From NCBI GenBank assembly GCA_025991245.1, contig BQMJ01000062.1, positions 1 to 64,000 of the forward strand: DNA of 64,000 nucleotides, given 5' to 3'. The notes under the pieces are model-generated. The model had not been told where the DNA came from, ran no database searches, and worked only from the letters and a program-made list of their open reading frames with translations. Positions 57,198-64,000 of the stretch are shown here, piece after piece. This DNA is from Galdieria partita. Lineage: Eukaryota > Rhodophyta > Bangiophyceae > Galdieriales > Galdieriaceae. The position numbers and the translations under genes are program-made. How positions within the stretch are numbered: the first letter of the stretch is position 1; each line of letters begins with the position of its first letter.

Positions 57198-58777
57198 CTA
57201 ATCAGTTTGCATCAATTCAAACATACTTTTGGCAGCACGACTCGTTCCTTCTGAACAATGCAATACTTTCACAATTCGCTCATAATCTGTCAACATTCTT
57301 TGCTGTTCGTGTTTTGTACGTAATAAATCCAACGCAGCTCTTGATACATTCTCTGCTGTGGCATTCTCTTGAACTAGTTCTGGAACAACTTGACGCATTT
57401 CCACACAGTTGGGAGATGCTATAAACGGTATTCGTAGTCCAAGTATATTTCTTCCCAACCAAGCACTCCAGTTACTCAATCTATATAACACGACTTGTGG
57501 AACTTGCATTGCGACAGCCTCCAAATTGACAGTTCCACTCTTCATGATACAAAGATTAGCAGCAGCGATAACTATGCTAGAATGGGTCTTGTCGTAAATG
57601 CGAAAACGTGAAACACCGTTATTAGCTAGTTGCTGTTGTATCTTGACTCGAAAATCGTCTCTTGAACAAGGAACGATAAAGACAATGTTTTCATCGCCTA
57701 GTTGGTCTTGTATATACTTTGCTGCTTGTGCCATAACTGGCAAAATGTATCGTATTTCTTGTTCTCGAGAGGCAGGAACCAATGCGATGACTACTCCATC
57801 TAAAGGCAGTTGCAAACTTTCTCTAGCTTTCCTCTGATCGGTTTCATTCCATATTTTCCAATCCGAGGAAAACAAAGGATGACCAATATATTCACTTACT
57901 ACTTGATGCCGTTGATAATAAGCATGTTCAGCAGGAAATATAGAATACACTTTATCACATATCTCACTAATAGTTGCAACATATCGAAGAAGAAAAGGCA
58001 CCTACAATAAGAAACTCTCAGGAATTCTAAAGGAATTGCAATCAATATTACCTTTTGATTTGCATATCCCCAAACCCATTCTTGTGGAGCAATATAATAA
58101 ACAATAGGCAATCCGGGAAATATTCTTCTCAACTTGGTTGCCAACTGAATATTAGGACCAACATAATCAATCAAAATGACAATATCCTATGACATTCAAC
58201 CCAATCAATGAAAACACTGGCAAGTCACTCATCTTACGGGTGGATCATCTATGACTCGTTCAATAGCTTTGTGGATCATATTCCATGAATCCCACAAGTA
58301 GGGCAGTGCTTCTATCAAACCAATTGAACTGACTTTTGAAGTATCTTGCAACAGTTCGAGGCCTTCCTGTTTCATTAAGTAACCTCCTAAACCATAAAAC
58401 TGAATGCTTTATTGAGACTTTGTACACATTCAGTCAATCCCTGAGCTTACTTTTACTGCAATATTCTGACTCAACGCTTCTCGTTTAAGAGCACGAATAA
58501 GAATACTACCTTGCAGATCTCCAGAGAGTTCGCCTGTACTGAGGAATATTCGTTTGACTTCTCCACACTGTGCTGTTGCAGCAATACGAATACGAGGAGA
58601 AACAAACTTGAGTGATCTTCTCTGGTTGGAAACGACGAGCGAATACACTCGACAACTTGTGTTTCGTATTTTGTATATATAAACACAAAAACAACTACTC
58701 AAACTACTCCTATGCGCAAAGTGAAAATGTCGAATCTTTGCTTCTGTTTGTGAAAAGTAGCCATTCACTGCAAACAT
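57198..58777 (-). CDS. lpxB: Lipid-A-disaccharide synthase-like protein, cyanobacterial type
   Basis: Four - strand exons (58,777-58,451; 58,399-58,238; 58,186-58,052; 58,001-57,198) all join in phase 0 and give 475 residues. The core starts [16 protein letters not shown] and continues [67 protein letters not shown] and [11 protein letters not shown], the GT19 series. [10 protein letters not shown] and GGYLMKQEG follow the cyanobacterial form rather than that of the 38.6-kb gene. About 70 N-terminal residues, basic and Ser-rich, look like a plastid leader. The frame is open to 58,810 but ATG is first met at 58,777. It is head to head with the aminotransferase (93 bp). Confidence 0.88.
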
Positions 58778-58870
58778 TCTTATTCGTAAGCTAAACGAAT
58801 ATAGCAGCACTCTTCATCACTATTTCCTATCGATAGAATTACACAACAGCGTGTGATTTCTTCTCCAACT

Positions 58871-60127
58871 ATGAATTCCTTCCAAGAGACGAGAGACCAG
58901 ACTTCCAAGTGGAACGTTTCCTGTTCACAAAGAGCCAAGAATACTTTCAATCCTATTCGAAACTTTGTCCAAAATATGGCAGTAAAGCCCAATCCAGAGA
59001 AATCTCCTATTCGTTTGTCAGTTGGAGATCCTACCGAATTCGGCAACTTGGTTATACCTCGACAAGCCGTGAATCAATTATCTGAAAATATATTGTCAGG
59101 AAAATACAATGGCTATACAATGTCGTTTGGAACTCTGGAGGCGAGGAAGGCTATTGCAGACTATTTTTCTTCACGAGAGTGTCCCATCCAACCTCAGGAT
59201 GTACTCCTAACTTGTGGAACTGCCGGAGCAATAGAATTGATTCTTTCTGCTATAGGAGATGAAGGAAAGGTTTTATTGGTTCCTAAACCAGGTTTTCCGT
59301 TGTTTCAAACCATAGCAAGTAGTCTGGGGATGAAAACCAAGTCATATCGCCTGAAACAAGAAGATAATTGGCAAGTTGATTTGACTGACCTTGCTTCTCA
59401 AGTTGACGTTGACACTGTTGCTATCATTGTAAATAATCCAAGCAATCCTTGTGGAAGTGTTTACACTAAGCAACACTTACAAGATATCTTGAATGTTGCA
59501 GAGAAATGTAAAGTTCCCATCATTGCTGATGAAGTATATGCAAATATGTGCTTTGATGGCATACCTTTTTATTCGGTTGCTTCTCAAAGTCGAAATGTAC
59601 CCGTTATTTCACTTGGAAGCATTAGCAAACTATTTGCTGCTCCTGGATGGCGACTGGGTTGGTTGATTGTTCATGATAGACATCATATATTATTAAATGC
59701 TGGAGTCGTTCAATGTTTACATCAGTTAACCATGAGAATGTTGGTTCCTAGTTCTCCTATACAGAGTGTAGTCCCAACGTTATTTTCGGAGCCATGTAGA
59801 AAGGAGCAGTCTCTTATCATAGAACAATTAGAGCACAATGCCAATACAGCTTATCCACTGTTGAAGAATATTCCTGGTTTACGTTGTACAAAGCCACAAG
59901 GTGCTTTGTACATGTTTATTCATTTGGATCTGAATATTCTTTCATTTGAAAACGACGTCGAATTTACAGAGTCTTTGTGGAAGGAAGAGTCTGTTTTTGT
60001 GATACCTGGAAGTTGTTTTGGTTGGAACGGGGCTGTTCGAATCGTTTTGAATGCACCTGGTCCTATTATTACGGAAGCTTGTCATCGAATACAAAGTTTT
60101 TGTGAACGCCATCTTTGTCTTGCATAA
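58871..60127 (+). CDS. TAT: Tyrosine aminotransferase
   Basis: This PLP enzyme converts tyrosine to 4-hydroxyphenylpyruvate, feeding tyrosine breakdown and, in algae and plants, tocopherol and plastoquinone synthesis. The gene is a single exon of 418 residues from the ATG at 58,871; upstream codons in frame lack ATG. Class I fold motifs are YNGYTMSFGTLEARKAIADY, NNPSNPCGSVY, IIADEVYANMCFDG, and SISKLFAAPGWRLGW, where the Lys near residue 253 is the Schiff-base lysine; NGAVRIVLNAP near the C terminus carries the carboxylate-binding Arg. The PGWRLGW string is typical of TAT. No clear organelle leader is seen. Confidence 0.9.
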   Translation: MNSFQETRDQTSKWNVSCSQRAKNTFNPIRNFVQNMAVKPNPEKSPIRLSVGDPTEFGNLVIPRQAVNQLSENILSGKYNGYTMSFGTLEARKAIADYFSSRECPIQPQDVLLTCGTAGAIELILSAIGDEGKVLLVPKPGFPLFQTIASSLGMKTKSYRLKQEDNWQVDLTDLASQVDVDTVAIIVNNPSNPCGSVYTKQHLQDILNVAEKCKVPIIADEVYANMCFDGIPFYSVASQSRNVPVISLGSISKLFAAPGWRLGWLIVHDRHHILLNAGVVQCLHQLTMRMLVPSSPIQSVVPTLFSEPCRKEQSLIIEQLEHNANTAYPLLKNIPGLRCTKPQGALYMFIHLDLNILSFENDVEFTESLWKEESVFVIPGSCFGWNGAVRIVLNAPGPIITEACHRIQSFCERHLCLA

Positions 60128-60984
60128 AACAAGTGCTCATGAACACAAATTCTTTCTTTTGCAAGCTCTATTTCTCATTTTGTGTTTAGGATGAAAAATC
60201 GGTTTATGTAAGTAACACACGAAGGAAGAAATACTAGACAAGTTTTCATGCTGCAAGTAGAAATGATCATTTAAAGTTTGTTGGCATTGATGCGTTTGTC
60301 TTTTGGCGCGTTTTGGATAGAAAAATGCCATTAAAGTAGCTAATTGGTATTCCACTTCAAAAGATCCAAAACGGGACTCGTTTTATTATGAAGACACTTC
60401 CTATGTGTGACGAGTACAAGTCGCTTTAGCAACTTGCATATAGACGGTTTTTCAAACCTGGCCTTACATGCAAGAGCCAACACTGTATGAAAGGAAAATT
60501 TTTCAAACTATTTGTTTGGAAAGATATGAGTGTTTCCTTGCTATGAAAGCTTGATAACTGAGAAGAATAAGTCAATGCTAAAAGTTTTTCTCCTCCCAAT
60601 CAACTCCTTCTACAAATAGAAAACCTTGTCTTTCTTTTGATATGATGAATACATATGGAAGATGGAAGCAAGACACTCAAGTCTCTGTTCACAACGATAA
60701 GAAAAAGTGACACAAGACAAACTTGTTTCCCTGAACACTTTTTATCATACCACAACCCCGCCTTAACTGTTCCAATAGGACTTGTGTCTTTCGGTTCAAA
60801 GTCATTTTCAACAGAGTTGATTTTCTATCTTTATAAATTGGATTTGTATTCATTTGACGAATTGTTTCACGTCGGCCATTTTTGTGGTGTGGTAGAGAGT
60901 TGGAGACACTTCTTTTCAAGTTGCTGTGTTCAAAAGCTCATATTAATTGTGGTTTCTTAGTAACAATTGGAATAGGGAGTAGAA
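60128..60984. other. Intergenic region upstream of PABP
   Basis: This 857-bp stretch lies between two same-strand genes. A 101-codon frame at 60,655-60,960 has no recognisable domain and lies just before the PABP start, so it is more likely 5' UTR or promoter. TTTTGGCGCG at 60,301-60,310 matches the E2F consensus but is 675 bp from the PABP start. Nothing else is called. Confidence 0.4.
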
Positions 60985-63387
60985 ATGAGTGACCGTGAAG
61001 TGTCCGTATTGGGTCAAACTTTCCAAACTAGCCAGGCAAGAGACCAAACCCTTGCCTCCTCGGCAACTTCCAAGACAAGTCCTGCGACACAAACTGCCAG
61101 CAAGCCTCAGGAAGCTGCTCTCGGTACGCAAAACAAAGAACCGGAAACGAGCAAAGCTTCAGCGGCTACGCGAAACATTGCAACAGAAACCAACGCACCG
61201 TCCGTCTCGTCAGCTACTATCTATGTGGGTGACTTACATCCCGAAGTCAACGAGGCTAATTTGTTTGAAGTATTCTCAGCTATTGGACCAGTAGCTTCCG
61301 TTAGGGTGTGTAGAGACATTGTGACAAGGAGATCCCTCGGTTACGCTTATGTCAACTTCCACAGTATGGAGGATGCAGAAAGGGCTTTGGAAACGATGAA
61401 TTTTTATGCTTGCCCCCAAACAAGGGAAAAACCAATGAGACTCATGTGGAAGAATAGAGACCCTACCATACGCAAGTCAGGAGCAGGAAATGTTTTCATC
61501 AAAAACCTCGACAAGGCCATTGACAATAAGACGCTATTCGATACATTCTCCGTGTTTGGGAACATCTTATCCTGTAAAGTAGCAACAGATGATGAAGGAA
61601 ATTCACTGGGATACGGTTTCGTTCACTTTGAGAACCCGGAAGATGCAGAGACTGCAATCAACAAAGTGAACGGAATGCTGCTCAATGATAAACAAGTTTA
61701 TGTGGGATACTTCAAAAGCAGACAAGAGAGGGAAGCTAATGAAGAAACTCATATATTTACTAATGTTTACACCAAGAATTTGATTCCTTCTATGTGTAGT
61801 GAGGAGAAAATCCGAGAACTTTTCTCGCCGTATGGAGAAATAACTTCTGTATACGTTCCAGTGGATGAAAATGAGGTACCAAAAGGTTTCGCGTTTGTAA
61901 ACTTTGCAAAACCGGAATGTGCAGCCAAAGCTGTGGAAGAATTGAATGGAAAGGATTTCGAGGGAAAGAGTTTGTACGTTGGAAGAGCTCAGAAAAAGGC
62001 GGAAAGAGAAGCAGAATTAAGAAGAAAGGCTGAAAACAAGCGAGCGGAAATCCTGAAAAAGTATCAAGGTGTTAATCTGTATATCAGAAACCTTCCAGAT
62101 GATATGGATGAAGAAGGGTTAAGAAAAGAATTTTCAATCTTTGGCACACTTACTTCATGTCGAGTCATGAGAGATGATAAGGGAGTTTCGCGAGGATTTG
62201 GTTTTGTTTGCTTTAGTACTCCGGAGGAAGCCACGAAAGCAGTGACCGAAATGAACGGAAAGATGATGGGTAAAAAGCCTTTATATGTTTGTTTAGCGCA
62301 GAGAAAGGAAATTAGACAAGCTCAGTTGGAAGCACAACGTATTGCAGCTGCTGCAGGAGGTTTGAGAATTCCTGGCGCAGTACCGGGTTCCCTATATCCA
62401 CAACCAGGAGCTCCCATGTTTTATCCTCAACCAGGTGTGCCTCCTCAAATGCAACTTCAAACAAATATGATGGGCAGAGGACAAGCTTCCTTTATTAACC
62501 CTCAGTATTTGGCAATGATGGGACGTGGAGCAGCAGCAGCAGCAGCAGCAGGTACATCCTCAGGAGGACCAGGAATGGGTTCAGGACCAATTAATCAAAA
62601 CTTCATTGGTAGAGGAACTCCAGTCATGACTAGTCCTAGTGGTGGAAGAGCTCCTTACCCTTCAGCCTCAGGAGTTGCTAGTAATGCTGTTCCTCAAGTT
62701 GGAGCGTCGCCTCCTTATATGCCCTATTCGGTGTCGTCTATGCCCCAAAATCAGAGACAGGTACGAAATAACAATAATAACAATAATTCATTGTCATTTA
62801 ACAATCAGCAGAGAAATTATCAAGGAAATATGACCAATCCAAGCACAATGTTGTCTCAGAATGGAATGCAGTCGACTTCAGGTAGAATGCAGCCTAATAA
62901 TTCGATGAGTCGTGGAGGAAGAGGAGCTTCGGTAACGAATGCAACTGGAATGCCTCCCAATAACATGCCAATGCAGTTAAATGGTCAACAATTCAAATAT
63001 ACTATGAATGCAAGAAATGCGGCTCCGGTGATGAATCAGGAAAGAAGCAACCCAGAAGATATGTCGCAGGAGCAGCGACAGCAACAAGCCAGACAAGCAG
63101 ACAATGCAACTTCTTCGGCGTCTTTAATAGCACTGTTAACTAATGCTTCTCCCGAACAACAGAAACAAATTTTAGGGGAAAGATTATACCCTTTGATTTA
63201 TGAACGGCAACCTGGTTTGGCAGGGAAAATAACAGGAATGTTATTGGAAATGGACAATTCAGAGGTGCTGCATTTGATCGAATCACCAGATGCTCTATCT
63301 GAAAAAATAGAGGAAGCTTTGGCGGTGTTGCGAGCACATGCGGAACAACAAAAAAGTTCCACACAGGCAGCTACGGGTACTACTTAA
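60985..63387 (+). CDS. PABP: Cytoplasmic poly(A)-binding protein
   Basis: This protein binds mRNA poly(A) tails and links them to translation initiation and deadenylation. The gene is a single exon of 800 residues. Four RRMs follow an Ala/Thr-rich start: RNP2/RNP1 pairs include IYVGDLHPE/SLGYAYVNF, VFIKNLDK/LGYGFVHF, VYTKNLIP/KGFAFVNF and LYIRNLPDD/RGFGFVCF. A long linker rich in Met, Gln, Asn, Gly and Pro holds runs of eight Ala and five plus three Asn. The C-terminal MLLE/PABC domain (LYPLIYERQPGLAGKITGML, then a C-terminal helix) binds PAM2 peptides. It is longer than the usual 630-660 residues because of the extended linker. Confidence 0.96.
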   Translation: MSDREVSVLGQTFQTSQARDQTLASSATSKTSPATQTASKPQEAALGTQNKEPETSKASAATRNIATETNAPSVSSATIYVGDLHPEVNEANLFEVFSAIGPVASVRVCRDIVTRRSLGYAYVNFHSMEDAERALETMNFYACPQTREKPMRLMWKNRDPTIRKSGAGNVFIKNLDKAIDNKTLFDTFSVFGNILSCKVATDDEGNSLGYGFVHFENPEDAETAINKVNGMLLNDKQVYVGYFKSRQEREANEETHIFTNVYTKNLIPSMCSEEKIRELFSPYGEITSVYVPVDENEVPKGFAFVNFAKPECAAKAVEELNGKDFEGKSLYVGRAQKKAEREAELRRKAENKRAEILKKYQGVNLYIRNLPDDMDEEGLRKEFSIFGTLTSCRVMRDDKGVSRGFGFVCFSTPEEATKAVTEMNGKMMGKKPLYVCLAQRKEIRQAQLEAQRIAAAAGGLRIPGAVPGSLYPQPGAPMFYPQPGVPPQMQLQTNMMGRGQASFINPQYLAMMGRGAAAAAAAGTSSGGPGMGSGPINQNFIGRGTPVMTSPSGGRAPYPSASGVASNAVPQVGASPPYMPYSVSSMPQNQRQVRNNNNNNNSLSFNNQQRNYQGNMTNPSTMLSQNGMQSTSGRMQPNNSMSRGGRGASVTNATGMPPNNMPMQLNGQQFKYTMNARNAAPVMNQERSNPEDMSQEQRQQQARQADNATSSASLIALLTNASPEQQKQILGERLYPLIYERQPGLAGKITGMLLEMDNSEVLHLIESPDALSEKIEEALAVLRAHAEQQKSSTQAATGTT

Positions 63388-63440
63388 AAAAGCTAAACAT
63401 AAAAAGTTTATATCCTATAAAAAAAAGTTGTTTTTCTTAG

Positions 63441-64000
63441 TTAACTTTCTTGCAACCAAGAAAAGCACCCTTGGGATACTTGTTGTTTGATCTCCTTTGA
63501 CACAGGTTTCATGCCTAAGAACATATCACTGAGTGCCCAACAAAGGGCATCATTCTTAACTTGTCCATAGTGAACGCCATCTATCCATGTATCTACGGTA
63601 CCATTTGCTGAACAAACAAACAACAACTCACAGCCTACTGCCATAGTGCCTTTTTCTAGGAAGAACCCGTTGAACTTTTTCAATGCCTGTTTGCCATCAG
63701 GCATGTTCATCTTCTTCTCTGCTTCACGTACTCGTTTCAATAAACCACGATCGAAACCATTCTGCATATGTTTTCCAGCAACTTCGCGAATACATACTAA
63801 CCGAAAGGTTTTCCCAAACCCTTTCCTACCTTCTCCAGGATCACTGCGAGGTGTAGAAAAAGTAGACCAAAATCTCCCATCACTTTCTAACTGCTCTGGA
63901 TCAGTATACTTAAAACCAGACAATATTGACCGCGCTTCTTTTTCATCTACATAAACACCAACTGCATACACTTTGACTCTCAAAGGTGTCATAAAACGTG
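63441..64000 (-). CDS. Chalcone-isomerase-like domain protein (5' end outside window)
   Basis: The - strand frame is open from the right window edge to the stop at 63,441, and the visible part from the ATG at 63,992 has 183 residues. VKVYAVGVYVDEKEA, FRLVCIREVAGKH and a C-terminal HYGQVKNDALCWALSDMFLG segment follow the chalcone isomerase-like fold, which in algae is usually the fatty-acid-binding FAP/CHIL type rather than a flavonoid enzyme. In the family VKVYAVGLYVD is preceded by about 50-100 residues, so the true start is probably beyond 64,000. It is tail to tail with PABP (53 bp). Confidence 0.7.
   Translation of the reverse strand, partial: RFMTPLRVKVYAVGVYVDEKEARSILSGFKYTDPEQLESDGRFWSTFSTPRSDPGEGRKGFGKTFRLVCIREVAGKHMQNGFDRGLLKRVREAEKKMNMPDGKQALKKFNGFFLEKGTMAVGCELLFVCSANGTVDTWIDGVHYGQVKNDALCWALSDMFLGMKPVSKEIKQQVSQGCFSWLQES

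Noticed and set aside
60301-60310. E2F-like site TTTTGGCGCG
   Set aside because: Single match, 675 bp from the PABP start and beyond the TAT stop; no cell-cycle gene is adjacent.
60655-60960. 101-codon ORF just upstream of PABP
   Set aside because: No recognisable domain; the position suggests PABP 5' UTR or promoter.

Overview
The window reads as the left end of a nuclear chromosome from a unicellular red alga, most like Galdieria (Cyanidiales). The first 570 bases are telomeric repeats. The unique arm is AT-rich and very compact, with introns mostly 43-60 bases long. Its gene set mixes plastid proteins (FabI, a red-lineage LHC protein, a cyanobacterial-type LpxB), mitochondrial proteins (EF-Tu) and ordinary eukaryotic housekeeping proteins. 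The genus call is inference from gene content and intron style; no rRNA barcode is present.

Layout. 1-570: telomere. 570-9,500: two diverged tandem copies of a non-coding subtelomeric unit of about 4.5 kb, with an internal segment inverted between copies. 9,500-15,300: gene-free sequence with decayed fragments. 15,350-24,346: three subtelomeric P-loop NTPase genes of a Crinkler/RHS-like type. One is spliced on the + strand; the other two are a tail-to-tail inverted pair that share a nearly identical 164-bp patch inside otherwise diverged genes. 24,900-33,500: decayed copies of both gene types, plus a solitary 5S rRNA gene on the - strand.

34,658-64,000: conserved core. Genes in order are mitochondrial EF-Tu, an Rpr2/Rpp21-like RNase P subunit, enoyl-ACP reductase, BCP1/BCCIP, LpxB, a RedCAP-like antenna protein, POLD3, a possible small gene, a SHAQKYF MYB, an elongin-B-like protein, SEC22, RFC2, an ACT-PH-kinase, phosphomannomutase, an unknown 498-residue protein, ER HSP90 (GRP94 type), a 2OG-Fe(II) oxygenase, a DnaJ-type zinc-finger protein, a second LpxB, tyrosine aminotransferase, poly(A)-binding protein and a chalcone-isomerase-like protein cut by the window edge. 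Neighbours alternate strand almost without exception. Start codons of divergent pairs lie 22-136 bp apart in five firmly supported cases, and convergent coding ends lie within tens of bases or overlap by 7-8 bp. Exon joins were derived by hand from splice signals, reading phase and protein family continuity.

Functional links. FabI serves plastid fatty-acid synthesis. The two LpxB proteins belong to lipid-A-type glycolipid synthesis and look like products of two endosymbiotic sources. POLD3 and RFC2 both act with PCNA at the replication fork. GRP94 and SEC22 belong to the ER/Golgi system. The most unusual content is the subtelomeric NTPase-nuclease-like family: intact genes, gene conversion and a graveyard of decayed copies next to the telomere.
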